NCBI GenBank assembly: GCA_023657465.1
Contig: JAGTJX010000003.1
Span: 800,830 to 864,829, forward strand
DNA: 64,000 nt
Direction of reading: 5' to 3'
Source: Lysobacteraceae bacterium
GTDB lineage: Bacteria > Bdellovibrionota > UBA1018 > JAGTJX01
Shown here: positions 1 to 8,690 of the stretch, piece by piece
Numbering within the stretch: position 1 is the stretch's first letter
How the letters are laid out: the number at the start of each line of letters is the position of its first letter
Notes under the pieces: model-generated
Told to the model about the DNA's origin: nothing
What the model saw: only the letters and a program-made list of their open reading frames with translations
The model's database searches: none
Made by a program: the position numbers and the translations under genes

Positions 1-765
1 GTCTTTGAGTTTACCCAAGTAGTTTCCAACGGAGTTCGGAGCACAGGTTGCGTCCATCTCATCCGCGCCACTCATCACTTGGAGTAATCTTGCGGCATCA
101 TCTACGTTCTTCGTCATCGGACCGATCTGATCGAGAGAAGATGCAAACGCGATGAGTCCGTAGCGTGAGATTCTTCCGTAAGTGGGCTTAAGTCCAACAA
201 TGCCGGTGAAACTAGCAGGTAAACGAATCGATCCGCCTGTGTCTGTTCCAAGACTCGCAACACAGAGATCAGCTCCGACTGAAGTCGCAGATCCACCACT
301 TGATCCCCCCGGAACACGGTCAGGATGTGTGGGATGAATCACGGGTCCAAATGCGGAGTTCTCGTTTGAACTTCCCATAGCGAATTCATCCATATTGAGT
401 TTACCCAAACTCACAGCGCCTGCGTTCTCTAAACGAATGACAGCAGTCGCTGTGAAAGGCGGAACATAATTCTCTAACATCTTCGACCCACATGTCGTCA
501 CCACTCCGTCCATCGTGAGCACGTCTTTGATCCCCAGTGGAATTCCAAGTAGAGGTTGCTTCTCGAAACTTCTCTCTCCATCACGAGCGATGATTTCATC
601 CGCTGTTTTGGCTTGCTTTAAAGCTCTCTCTTCACAAAGCGCGAGATAAGCGTTCGTCTTCGAAGCTTTGATCTTCTTAAAATAATCCTTCGTGAGCTCA
701 GTGGAGCTCAGCTTTTTAGCTATAAAATCTTTTTGTAATTTTGCGATGGAGTGGTTTTGGTTCAT
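1..765 (-). CDS. gatA: Asp-tRNA(Asn)/Glu-tRNA(Gln) amidotransferase subunit A (3' end cut by window)
   Basis: Amidase subunit of GatCAB, which converts misacylated Glu-tRNA(Gln) or Asp-tRNA(Asn) to the correct aminoacyl-tRNA using ammonia from glutamine. The 255 visible residues carry the amidase-signature catalytic triad: Lys80 in GIPLGIKD, cis-Ser155 in PGGSSGGS, and Ser179 in DTGGSIR. These positions almost coincide with the Lys79/Ser154/Ser178 triad known from GatA. The ATG at 763-765 overlaps the TGA of gatC, so the two are translationally coupled. The C-terminal half, and presumably gatB, lie beyond base 1. Its presence implies that the organism lacks GlnRS or AsnRS, or both. Confidence 0.96.
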   Translation of the reverse strand, partial: MNQNHSIAKLQKDFIAKKLSSTELTKDYFKKIKASKTNAYLALCEERALKQAKTADEIIARDGERSFEKQPLLGIPLGIKDVLTMDGVVTTCGSKMLENYVPPFTATAVIRLENAGAVSLGKLNMDEFAMGSSNENSAFGPVIHPTHPDRVPGGSSGGSATSVGADLCVASLGTDTGGSIRLPASFTGIVGLKPTYGRISRYGLIAFASSLDQIGPMTKNVDDAARLLQVMSGADEMDATCAPNSVGNYLGKLKD

Positions 766-1061
766 AAGATCGGTGGAACCTTGTATCCTTCGTAAAGTGT
801 TTCAGGAGCGGATTGAAGAACTTTTGGTTTGCCTTCGCTGTCCACGAATGGAGCGTCAGGAACATCATCTCGAAGGAGGAGTTCCATCTCGTAGGGATGA
901 ATCATTGGCTCGACTCCATCTACCTTCGCATCACTAATGGCATCGACGTACTTCATCATCTCTTCGAATTGGTTCGTGAACTTCTTCATTTCCTCATCAG
1001 AGAGATCGAGACGTGCGAGATCTGCTATTTTTTTTACCCAAGCTTGGTCTACTTTTAACAT
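762..1061 (-). CDS. gatC: Asp-tRNA(Asn)/Glu-tRNA(Gln) amidotransferase subunit C
   Basis: Small subunit that wraps around GatA and stabilises its contact with GatB. At 99 residues it has the usual family length. It shows the typical N-terminal helix with IADLARLDLSDEE, and the later acidic/proline stretch MELLLRDDVPD. It is the first gene of gatC-gatA, with its stop overlapping the gatA start (ATGA). The 55-base gap to the upstream lipocalin gene on the same strand could hold a promoter, but I see no clear -35/-10 pair there. Confidence 0.94.
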   Translation of the reverse strand: MLKVDQAWVKKIADLARLDLSDEEMKKFTNQFEEMMKYVDAISDAKVDGVEPMIHPYEMELLLRDDVPDAPFVDSEGKPKVLQSAPETLYEGYKVPPIL

Positions 1062-1116
1062 TGTGATGACGAGTCTAGTGGATTCGGCGCGTTTAGAGGA
1101 TGCGTCAAATATTCAA

Positions 1117-1659
1117 TTAATTTGGATAGTTACAACCGTCTTGGCGAGTGGTGACGATTCGGTCGATATCGACTCCTAGTGACCAGAGTTTCATGAGAAT
1201 TTCTGAATAGAGCTCGGGAGACATTTCGGGAGTGCGAGAGAGAACCCAAATACTACGGCCTCTTGCATCAGAAACAACTGCGAAGTCGTAATCTGATCCC
1301 AGCTCGACGACCCAGTACTGTGACCAAACGAGCCCCCAGAAAAACCCAACCCAGAGCTTGGCTGGGTAATCGTGATTGAAGTTCATCGCAACTCCCCTCA
1401 CCTTACGAACTTCACCATTGGGATTGAAATCATTGCAGGTATTGAGAACTCGGAGAGCACCTGAAGCTGGATTCATCGTGTATCTTGCGCGTGTGCAGAC
1501 GCAGTTTTTCTGAAACGACTGAGGGATCGATGCAACTTCGTACCAGTCACCCGAATATTTTACAGGATCAAATTTCGGAACTGGACGGAGCACTGGTGAT
1601 TCGGACGCAAATGCTGCGAGAGAATAAAGGCTCATGAATAGGGCAACAATGCTCATCAT
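1117..1659 (-). CDS. Exported lipocalin (Blc-like)
   Basis: Lipocalin of the bacterial Blc/apolipoprotein D group, which bind lipids in the periplasm. The mature part opens with the signature [13 protein letters not shown] (the G-x-W motif) and has the C-terminal VLSRTPEMS strand seen in Blc proteins. The frame stays open to 1833, but that extension runs antisense into rfbA, so I chose the ATG at 1657-1659 (180 aa). This gives a hydrophobic leader ending near AAFASES. Unlike E. coli Blc there is no lipobox cysteine, so the protein should be soluble rather than a lipoprotein. The start codon at 1654-1656 is an equal alternative. Confidence 0.85.
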   Translation of the reverse strand: MMSIVALFMSLYSLAAFASESPVLRPVPKFDPVKYSGDWYEVASIPQSFQKNCVCTRARYTMNPASGALRVLNTCNDFNPNGEVRKVRGVAMNFNHDYPAKLWVGFFWGLVWSQYWVVELGSDYDFAVVSDARGRSIWVLSRTPEMSPELYSEILMKLWSLGVDIDRIVTTRQDGCNYPN

Positions 1660-1755
1660 TATAAGAAGAGTAGAGCTTACCTTAAACACATTTGCACGAC
1701 CGGTAGCGTTAGGTATTGCATTACAGCTCTCTTTTATGACAAAACTGCAAGAATC

Positions 1756-2655
1756 ATGAAACGTAAAGGAATCATACTCGCAGGTGGATCTGGAACCAGA
1801 CTCTACCCCATCACTCACGCAGCTTGTAAGCAACTTCTCCCAGTCTACGATAAGCCGATGATCTACTATCCTCTCTCAAGCCTCATGCTTGCAGGAATTC
1901 AAGATGTTCTCATCATCTCTACTCCGCGCGATCTTCCTCGTTTCGAAGAATTATTAGGCGATGGAAAAAAATGGGGAATGAACTTCGAGTACATCGTTCA
2001 ACCTAAACCCGAAGGCCTCGCACAGGCGTTCATCTTGGGTGAAAAGTTTATTGGTAAGGATCCAGCAGCTCTAGTTCTCGGTGACAACTTATTCCACGGA
2101 GAAGACTTCAGCGATATGGTTCAGGCAGCGAATCGTCGTGAGAGCGGCGCTACTGTGTTTGCCTATTGGGTGCGCAATCCTGAAATCTACGGTGTGGTCA
2201 AGCTAGACGAAAAAGGCCAAGGCATCAGTATCGAAGAAAAACCAAAAGCCCCTAAGTCCAACTTCGCAGTCACGGGTCTCTACTTTTATGACAACGATGT
2301 CGTCGATATTGCGAAGAATCTGAAACCCTCACCAAGAGGAGAACTAGAGATCACGGATGTGAACCGCGTTTATCTGAATCAGAAGAAACTCAACGTCATG
2401 ACGATGGGTCGTGGAATGGCGTGGCTCGACACCGGATCCTTCGAGAGTCTTCTTCAAGCGTCGAACTTCATTCAAACGATTCAGTCTCGCCAAGGACTCA
2501 CAGTCGCATCTCCTGAGGAGATCGCGTACCGCATGAAGTTCATCACCGCTTCCGAATTAGAGAAACTCGCACAGCCACTGAAGAACAGCGGCTACGGTCA
2601 ATATCTACTCGATGTCCTCCATCAACCTAAGACCTGGAGCAAAAATGGCCTCTAA
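1756..2655 (+). CDS. rfbA: Glucose-1-phosphate thymidylyltransferase
   Basis: First step of dTDP-L-rhamnose synthesis: glucose-1-phosphate plus dTTP gives dTDP-glucose. The nucleotidyltransferase signature [16 protein letters not shown] is at the N-terminus, followed by [17 protein letters not shown] and the metal-binding region VLGDNLFHG. At 299 residues it is close to the roughly 290 of RmlA. It heads a four-gene operon (rfbA-rfbB-rfbD-rfbC). Its 3' end overlaps the start of rfbB by 11 bases. The product feeds rhamnose into lipopolysaccharide or another surface polymer. Confidence 0.97.
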   Translation: MKRKGIILAGGSGTRLYPITHAACKQLLPVYDKPMIYYPLSSLMLAGIQDVLIISTPRDLPRFEELLGDGKKWGMNFEYIVQPKPEGLAQAFILGEKFIGKDPAALVLGDNLFHGEDFSDMVQAANRRESGATVFAYWVRNPEIYGVVKLDEKGQGISIEEKPKAPKSNFAVTGLYFYDNDVVDIAKNLKPSPRGELEITDVNRVYLNQKKLNVMTMGRGMAWLDTGSFESLLQASNFIQTIQSRQGLTVASPEEIAYRMKFITASELEKLAQPLKNSGYGQYLLDVLHQPKTWSKNGL

Positions 2656-3733
2656 TATTTCACTGCCAAAAAATATTCTTCTTACTGGCGGCGCGGGATT
2701 CATTGGATCTAACTTCGTAGAGCTTGCTGTCGAGCGTGGTCACACGATCATCATTCTCGATCAACTCACCTATGCAGGCCATAAAGAGAATTTAGACGGA
2801 ATACGTGGTCCTGGTAAATTCGAACTCGTTCAAGGCGATATCCGTGATCGTGCACTTGTGCAGTCCTTACTTAAGAAACACTCCATTGATTGGCTCATGA
2901 ACTTCGCAGCTGAATCTCATGTCGATCGCTCAATCAGTGGTCCTGCAGTCTTCATTGAGACGAATATTCTAGGCACATACAATCTTCTTGAATGTGCGAT
3001 GGCTCATTACAATTCTCTGAGCGGGACACAAAAAGAAAAATTCCGTTATCTCCAAATCTCCACCGACGAAGTCTATGGAAGCTTAGGACCTACAGGCAAA
3101 TTCAGTGAGACCACTCAGTATCAACCCAACTCTCCTTACTCAGCATCGAAGGCAGCGGGAGATCATCTCGCTCGCGCTTGGCATCACACGTTTCACCTCC
3201 CAACGATCACTACGAACTGCACGAACAACTACGGTCCAAGACAGTTCCCAGAGAAGCTCATTCCACACATGATCCTCTGCGCACTTTCTGATCGAGCGCT
3301 CCCCGTTTATGGTGACGGTGGTAATATCCGTGATTGGATCCATGTGAAGGATCACAACGAAGGAGTGCTCTTGGCACTTGAGAACGGAACCCCGGGCGAG
3401 ACTTACTGCCTGGGTGGAAATTCCGAGCGCAATAATCTCGATGTGGTGAAGTCGATCTGTAAAATCTTAGATGAGCTCAAACCTCGTAAAGATAAAAAAT
3501 CTTACGAAACCAAAATCGCTTTCGTGACCGACCGTCCAGGGCATGACCGTAGATACGCTATTGATGATTCGCGCGCAGAACGTGAACTGGGTTTCAAGCG
3601 CAGGTACACAAGATTCGAAGATGGACTCAAGCAAACGATCGCTTGGTACATCGAAAACTTCAACTGGTGTGAACAAGTGATGAAGAAATCAGGCGGCAAA
3701 GTCGCGTTTGATTGGTCACAACTAAAACAATGA
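2645..3733 (+). CDS. rfbB: dTDP-glucose 4,6-dehydratase
   Basis: Second step of dTDP-rhamnose synthesis, converting dTDP-glucose to the 4-keto-6-deoxy sugar. It is an extended short-chain dehydrogenase with the NAD-binding GGAGFIGSN at residues 15-23, the catalytic STDEVYG (Thr140, Asp141, Glu142) and Tyr165/Lys169 in YSASK. I chose the ATG at 2645 because a GGAG Shine-Dalgarno sits just upstream, inside the end of rfbA. An upstream in-frame start at 2612 would add 11 residues of rfbA-overlapping sequence. At 362 aa the protein is of normal length. Confidence 0.97.
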   Translation: MASNISLPKNILLTGGAGFIGSNFVELAVERGHTIIILDQLTYAGHKENLDGIRGPGKFELVQGDIRDRALVQSLLKKHSIDWLMNFAAESHVDRSISGPAVFIETNILGTYNLLECAMAHYNSLSGTQKEKFRYLQISTDEVYGSLGPTGKFSETTQYQPNSPYSASKAAGDHLARAWHHTFHLPTITTNCTNNYGPRQFPEKLIPHMILCALSDRALPVYGDGGNIRDWIHVKDHNEGVLLALENGTPGETYCLGGNSERNNLDVVKSICKILDELKPRKDKKSYETKIAFVTDRPGHDRRYAIDDSRAERELGFKRRYTRFEDGLKQTIAWYIENFNWCEQVMKKSGGKVAFDWSQLKQ

Positions 3734-3743
3734 TAGTGAAACA

Positions 3744-4664
3744 ATGAAGATCGACTCCAATGAAACTTTGATTTTCGGTGCCGGAGGTCAAGTAGGCAAC
3801 AGACTTCGTGGGCTCCTTCCTAATGCTGTCGCGCTCGATCGCGACCAAGTCGACTTCACTCAACTTGAAACCATCTCTGAAGTGCTTGAAGAATACAAAC
3901 CCAAGATTGTGATCAATGCAGCGGCTTACACCGCTGTTGACCTAGCAGAGAAGGAACCTGAGATCGCACATCTTGTGAATGCAGAAGCTCCGGGTCGTAT
4001 CTCAGAATGGTGCTGTGCTAACAAGGCCATCTTCGTTCACTACTCTACTGACTATGTGTTCCCAGGCAAGGGCATGGAAGGTTCAGTTGAGAACACCGCT
4101 CCCGGTCCAATCAATGAATACGGAAAATCAAAACTTGAAGGCGAGAAACTCGTCGTAAAACATTTTTACAAACAAGGCTTAGACAAGGGTCGGTTCTTTA
4201 TTTTCAGAACGTCGTGGGTCTATGATTCTCTAGGGAAGAACTTCCTCCTTACGATGCTCAAGCTCGGAGCTGAGAAGGAAACCCTCAATATTGTCTCTGA
4301 CCAAATTGGTGCACCCACTTATGCAAAAGACATCGCAGAGAAGACCATCGCAGCCGTGACAAGGGCTATGGATAAGGATCCGTTTCCATCGGGAGTTTAT
4401 CATTTTTGCCAGGCAGGTGAGACGAGCTGGTTTCTCTTCGCAGAAGAAATCTTCACTCTTGCACGCGATAAAGGGTTCGACATCAAAGTCAAAACCGTGA
4501 ACCCCATCAGAACAGAAGAATACCCTGCTCCTGCTAAACGCCCCATGAACTCCAGAATGGATTGCTCGAAGCTAGAAACTAGACTTGATCTTAAGTTTCG
4601 TAATTGGAAAGTCGCACTGAATGAGTGCATTGAAGATCTCTATACGAGGTACCACACGTCATGA
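3744..4664 (+). CDS. rfbD: dTDP-4-dehydrorhamnose reductase
   Basis: Last step of dTDP-L-rhamnose synthesis, reduction of the 4-keto group with NAD(P)H. It has the dinucleotide-binding GAGGQVGNR near residue 12, the STDYVF strand (Thr102, Asp103) and the catalytic Tyr126/Lys130 in YGKSK. Its length of 306 residues is typical for RmlD. The gene starts 10 bases after rfbB, and its stop overlaps the rfbC start as ATGA. Here the reductase precedes the epimerase gene, although the epimerase acts first. Confidence 0.95.
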   Translation: MKIDSNETLIFGAGGQVGNRLRGLLPNAVALDRDQVDFTQLETISEVLEEYKPKIVINAAAYTAVDLAEKEPEIAHLVNAEAPGRISEWCCANKAIFVHYSTDYVFPGKGMEGSVENTAPGPINEYGKSKLEGEKLVVKHFYKQGLDKGRFFIFRTSWVYDSLGKNFLLTMLKLGAEKETLNIVSDQIGAPTYAKDIAEKTIAAVTRAMDKDPFPSGVYHFCQAGETSWFLFAEEIFTLARDKGFDIKVKTVNPIRTEEYPAPAKRPMNSRMDCSKLETRLDLKFRNWKVALNECIEDLYTRYHTS

Positions 4665-5209
4665 GAATCATTGATACCGAGATCAATGGACTGAAAGTCA
4701 TCGAGCTCAAACGTCACGGAGACGCTCGCGGATTCTTCGTCGAGAGATACAAAGAAGATGTGTTCACCGCAGGCGGCATCCCGAACAAGTTTGTACAAGA
4801 CAACCACTCACGTTCTGCTCCTGGAATCCTCCGCGGACTGCACTATCAAACCAACCCTGCCCAAGGAAAATTAGTCGGAGTCACTTGTGGAGCGATCTTC
4901 GATGTCGCAGTAGATATCCGCAAAAACTCTCCTTCATTCGGCAAGTGGTTTGGCATTGAGCTCTCAGACGAAAACATGAAGCTACTCTGGGTACCTGCGG
5001 GTTTTGCTCATGGATTCTGTGTTGTGGGAAGCGAAGTCGCAGATGTCGTTTACAAGGTCGACGGTCTCTATAATGCAGCAAACGAAGGCGGAATCCTTTG
5101 GAATGACCCTAGTCTCGGAGTGAAGTGGCCGGTGGGGAATCCGAGCTTATCCGCAAGAGATCAGAATCTCTCTACGTTTGCAAACTACGCAAAGAATCCT
5201 ATTTTCTAA
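4661..5209 (+). CDS. rfbC: dTDP-4-dehydrorhamnose 3,5-epimerase
   Basis: Cupin-fold epimerase acting third in the dTDP-rhamnose pathway. The catalytic base His61 lies in ILRGLHYQ and the active-site Tyr131 in VYKVDGLY. The end carries the family signature NDPSLGVKWP. Its 182 residues match RmlC length. It is the last gene of the rhamnose operon. Its stop codon directly abuts that of the convergent uppP, leaving no room for a terminator outside coding sequence. Confidence 0.96.
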   Translation: MRIIDTEINGLKVIELKRHGDARGFFVERYKEDVFTAGGIPNKFVQDNHSRSAPGILRGLHYQTNPAQGKLVGVTCGAIFDVAVDIRKNSPSFGKWFGIELSDENMKLLWVPAGFAHGFCVVGSEVADVVYKVDGLYNAANEGGILWNDPSLGVKWPVGNPSLSARDQNLSTFANYAKNPIF

Positions 5210-6028
5210 TTAGCGACCTAAAGTCATAAGAACAACAACAGCAAGAATCACTCTATAAACTGCGAACACTCCAAACCCCGCACGACCTACAAACTTAAGT
5301 AGACGATCAATAGCTAACCAACCAAACACAAACGAAGTGACGACTCCGATCACTAAGGTGATTGGATCGGCGGGCATTTGTGTGGCCATCGGATCTGAAA
5401 ACGACTTCATCCACTTCATGGATTCATGAATGAGTGCAGCTGCTGTAATCGGAGTCGACGCTAAGAATGAAAACTTCGCCGCTGTCTCACGATTGAGGTC
5501 TAAAGCACGGCCCCCCATCATCGTTGAACCAGAGCGAGACATTCCAGGAATGAGCGCGAGTACTTGAAAACATCCGATAGAGAATGATCGGAGTGGAGTG
5601 ACGTTCAACAAATTAATGCCCACGCTCTGATTCTTGGAAAGGCGATCAGCAAGCCAGAGTGCTACTCCACCTACAACGAGAGCAGAAGCTTGAATCAAAT
5701 TTGTTCTGAGCGAATTTTCGATCACATGTCTGAAAAGCAATCCTGCAACCACTGCAGGAGAAGTCACTAGAACAAGATTCAAAAATGAATTCCCCTGACC
5801 TGCCCATGAATTGCGAAGCACGCTCTGAATGAGCTGCATCCACTCACGTCTAAAATAAACTAGCGTCGCAATCAGAGTGCCGAGATGAAGGAACACATCA
5901 AAGGAGAGCCCAGGATCCTGCGTCCCAAGAAACTTAGGAAGCAGAATCAAATGCGCTGAGCTACTCACTGGCAAATATTCGGTCAATCCTTGAACCGCAC
6001 CGTAGAGAAACGCTTCAAAATATGTCAT
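5210..6028 (-). CDS. uppP: Undecaprenyl-diphosphatase (BacA/UppP family)
   Basis: Integral membrane phosphatase that recycles undecaprenyl pyrophosphate to the monophosphate carrier for peptidoglycan and surface-polysaccharide synthesis. It has the two signature regions, GLTEYLPVSSSAHL near the N-terminus and GMSRSGSTMMGGRALDLNRE in the middle, which supply the acidic, serine and arginine active-site residues. About eight hydrophobic segments are visible and the length (272 aa) is normal. Lying beside the rhamnose operon fits a role in envelope sugar assembly, although it is on the opposite strand. Confidence 0.96.
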   Translation of the reverse strand: MTYFEAFLYGAVQGLTEYLPVSSSAHLILLPKFLGTQDPGLSFDVFLHLGTLIATLVYFRREWMQLIQSVLRNSWAGQGNSFLNLVLVTSPAVVAGLLFRHVIENSLRTNLIQASALVVGGVALWLADRLSKNQSVGINLLNVTPLRSFSIGCFQVLALIPGMSRSGSTMMGGRALDLNRETAAKFSFLASTPITAAALIHESMKWMKSFSDPMATQMPADPITLVIGVVTSFVFGWLAIDRLLKFVGRAGFGVFAVYRVILAVVVLMTLGR

Positions 6029-6043
6029 AGGGAAAAGTGTAAC

Positions 6044-6694
6044 ATGAAGAATTTGAACCAGGAAATCATCAGCTGCAATGAGTGTCCGAGATTACTGTCT
6101 CATTGCAAGACCATAGCGATTGAGAAAAGAAAATCATTCGCTCACGATAACTACTGGGGAAAACCCGTCACAGGGTTCGGCGACCCCCATGCAGAACTCC
6201 TCATCATCGGTCTCGCACCTGCAGCTCATGGAGCAAATCGTACGGGGAGAATGTTTACAGGAGATCGCTCCGGAGAGTGGCTCTATAGAGCCCTCTATGA
6301 ACATGGGTTTGCCAATCAACCACAGTCAGAAAATGTAAAAGATGGTCTGCAGCTCAAGAATGTCTACGTCACTTCTATAGTGAAGTGTGCTCCACCCGAT
6401 AATAAACCCACCACTGAAGAGCGTGATCAGTGCCTCGAGTATTTTAAGAGAGAACTAAAAGAACTTAAACACGTGAAGACCTATCTCGTTTTAGGAAAGT
6501 TTGCTCTCGACGGGCTGTTTGCTGCTCTCGGTCAGAGTCCCAAACCCTCATTTAAACATGGGCATAAAATGATATTATCCGATGGTAAAACACTCATTCT
6601 GTCTTTCCACCCTAGTCAACAAAACACATTCACCGGAAAATTGACGAAGCCCATGTTTGACCGAGTTTTTGAACTGGCGAAAGATTTACTCTAG
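6044..6694 (+). CDS. Family 5 uracil-DNA glycosylase (UDGb-type)
   Basis: Removes uracil and probably other deaminated bases from DNA. The motif A region GLAPAAHGANRTGRMFTGD and the later SFHPSQQN motif are those of family 5 (UDGb), which lacks the usual catalytic Asp/Asn. The N-terminal CNECPRL plus two further cysteines fit the [4Fe-4S] cluster of these enzymes. I start at the ATG at 6044 (216 aa), since the 18 residues before it overlap antisense uppP and look non-coding. A receiver-domain gene follows after 15 bases. Confidence 0.9.
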   Translation: MKNLNQEIISCNECPRLLSHCKTIAIEKRKSFAHDNYWGKPVTGFGDPHAELLIIGLAPAAHGANRTGRMFTGDRSGEWLYRALYEHGFANQPQSENVKDGLQLKNVYVTSIVKCAPPDNKPTTEERDQCLEYFKRELKELKHVKTYLVLGKFALDGLFAALGQSPKPSFKHGHKMILSDGKTLILSFHPSQQNTFTGKLTKPMFDRVFELAKDLL

Positions 6695-6709
6695 TTTAAA
6701 CTTAAAAGA

Positions 6710-7225
6710 ATGAAATCTCCTCTCGCTCTTGAATCCACTATTTTGTTTGTCGATGATGAAACTGACCTACTCGAAATACTCACGTTTCAAATCAAACCTT
6801 TCGTAAATGAAATTGTTACGGCATCCAGCGCAAACGCTGCGCTGAAGCTTTTAGAAAAAAAAGAAGTTGACCTCATCGTCACTGACTTCAAAATCCCAGA
6901 GATGACGGGGGTTGAACTCATCACTGCAATGAGAGGGATCCAGCCGCAAATTCCGATTCTCATGCTCACAGGATTCAAAGAAGAGACTGCTATTCTCAAA
7001 GCACTGAACCAAGATCTTTTCGATATCGTCGAAAAGCCAGTGAGACCAGAAGTACTCATGCTCCGAATTCAGCACGCGCTTTTACAGGGATATTTGCTCG
7101 AAGTTCTCAACATTCATTTTCAAGAGAAAATGTCGGGTGAAGAGAAACTCAAGTATGAAAAAATGGATCTCCACAATCAGAGAAAAGCTCTCTATAGATA
7201 CGCCGGTATGATGCCTCGCGTTTAA
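6710..7225 (+). CDS. Single-domain response regulator (CheY-like receiver)
   Basis: Phosphoacceptor domain without an obvious output domain. All receiver residues are present: the acidic pair Asp15/Asp16 in LFVDDETD, phospho-site Asp59 in IVTDFKIPEMTG, Thr87 in LMLTGF and Lys109 in EKPVRP. After residue 125 there are about 45 mostly helical, charged residues that match no effector I recognise. No histidine kinase is encoded nearby. The partner is therefore unknown. It could act by protein-protein contact. Confidence 0.9.
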   Translation: MKSPLALESTILFVDDETDLLEILTFQIKPFVNEIVTASSANAALKLLEKKEVDLIVTDFKIPEMTGVELITAMRGIQPQIPILMLTGFKEETAILKALNQDLFDIVEKPVRPEVLMLRIQHALLQGYLLEVLNIHFQEKMSGEEKLKYEKMDLHNQRKALYRYAGMMPRV

Positions 7226-7279
7226 CCACTGCCTCCTAGAACCAAATCGAATTAACTAAATCCTGACAGTATTTTTTCC

Positions 7280-7310
7280 TCATTCTTAGCATAATCCAAA
7301 AAAGAATGAG
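7280..7310 (+). repeat. Inverted repeat in the leader of the PLD-like gene
   Basis: A 9-bp arm CTCATTCTT at 7280-7288 is matched by AAGAATGAG at 7302-7310, with a 13-base spacer. The right arm runs directly into the purine-rich AGGG that precedes the ATG at 7323. As RNA, the hairpin would sit next to the ribosome binding site. As DNA it could be an operator. There is no T-run after it, so I do not call it a terminator. Confidence 0.5.
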
Positions 7311-7322
7311 AGGGTTCAAAGC

Positions 7323-8690
7323 ATGACTAAACGACGTAAGTTGGGGACGTTGGCAGGGGCACTGGTGTTTTGGTACATAACTCAGAACACAGTGATGGCT
7401 GGAACTGCATGGTTCGGTGTCTCACCCGATAACAGTCGAGATTTCGTTATCGATGTCATCAACTCCACGCGCAAAGAACTCCTCATTAATATTTACGAGT
7501 TCAAACATCCTGCAATCAGAGATGCTGTCATCAATCTCATCAACAAAAATAAATCAATCACTGTTCAAATCTTAGTCGAAGGACAACCTTACTCTACTCC
7601 TGGACAAACTCACTCTCCGATGAGACCAGAGACAAGAGATGCGCTGAAAGCAATTCAAGCCGCTATGGATAAGTCAGGCAATCCAAAAAGCACCGTATTC
7701 ATTATGTACGCAAAAGATGAAACCAAACGCAGGTTTGTTTACGACCACGCCAAATATATGGTTGTTGATCTAGCTCGTGTTTATGTTTCTTCAGAAAATT
7801 TCTCTCCTTCTACGATGCCAAAAGCTGAGTCCATTGGAAATCGCGGCTGGCATGTGTTCATTGAAGACAAAGCTCTCGTGAAAAACATTATTTCAATGTT
7901 CAAAGAAGACTCGAACCCAAAAGAAGCTGACATTGTAGATCTAAGAACAGAAAATTTTCCGCCAACACCTGGAACAGCAACTCCACCAAAAGCGGATCGG
8001 CCTCGTGATCAAGAGTCATTCCCAAGAGGAAAAGGAACAGCAGTAGCTGACGACGTCATCACTTCGCCTGGATCTGACAAAGGACTCGTCGAACTCATTG
8101 AATCTGCTAATCACTCTGTCGATATTGAATTCGCAAGTCTTCCTAGTTCTTGGAAGGTCGATGGAAAGTTCGTGAACAACCCAGTGTTCCAAGCTCTTCT
8201 CGATGTAGCTAAGAAAAAAGTAAAAGTGCGCCTACTCCTCAATGATGATGAAGCATGGGGCCCCCTTCCAGTCTTAAGACGCCAGAATTTGAGAGCTGCT
8301 TGTTTCGCTCAGAGAATTGCATCGGGATACAAGCTTCCCCTCACTGCTAAGATCGTCGACGTCAATAAAGTCGGCATCACTTATATTCACAATAAGGGAA
8401 TGATCATCGATAACGAGAGAGTGCTTGTTAGCTCAATCAATGGAACCAAAAACTCCATGAAAAATAATCGTGAACTTGGCATTGTGCTCGACAGCCCAGA
8501 CGCAGCCGATTACTACGGCGAAGTGTTTGATTATGACTGGGCTGAATCAGGAAAACTTGATTTCAAGATTTGCGAAGAATTCCGCAAGAAACCAGACGAT
8601 GATGAAGAAGACGGCGGTGGAAACGCTGCATTTCTCACTGTTCCTGGTGATCAATATTTAGCGGCTATTTTTCAACTCAATCCACTTTGA
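7323..8690 (+). CDS. Exported phospholipase D-like protein, two HKD motifs
   Basis: PLD superfamily phosphodiesterase (phospholipase, nuclease or related). Both HKD half-sites are intact: His142-x-Lys144-x4-Asp149 in DHAKYMVVD and His356-x-Lys358-x4-Asp363 in IHNKGMIID. Each is followed by the expected SSENFS and SSINGT serine/asparagine strands. An N-terminal basic and hydrophobic stretch ending near VMAGTA looks like a signal peptide. A proline-rich linker (about residues 212-232) separates the two lobes, and the C-terminus has an acidic DDDEED patch. The substrate cannot be read from sequence. Its 3' end overlaps the convergent glycosyltransferase gene by 33 bases. Confidence 0.88.
   Translation: MTKRRKLGTLAGALVFWYITQNTVMAGTAWFGVSPDNSRDFVIDVINSTRKELLINIYEFKHPAIRDAVINLINKNKSITVQILVEGQPYSTPGQTHSPMRPETRDALKAIQAAMDKSGNPKSTVFIMYAKDETKRRFVYDHAKYMVVDLARVYVSSENFSPSTMPKAESIGNRGWHVFIEDKALVKNIISMFKEDSNPKEADIVDLRTENFPPTPGTATPPKADRPRDQESFPRGKGTAVADDVITSPGSDKGLVELIESANHSVDIEFASLPSSWKVDGKFVNNPVFQALLDVAKKKVKVRLLLNDDEAWGPLPVLRRQNLRAACFAQRIASGYKLPLTAKIVDVNKVGITYIHNKGMIIDNERVLVSSINGTKNSMKNNRELGIVLDSPDAADYYGEVFDYDWAESGKLDFKICEEFRKKPDDDEEDGGGNAAFLTVPGDQYLAAIFQLNPL

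Noticed and set aside
1660-1833. N-terminal extension of the lipocalin frame up to 1833
   Set aside because: It runs antisense into the rfbA start and its composition (Ser/Cys-rich, no leader) is unlike a signal peptide; the ATG at 1659 gives a proper leader.
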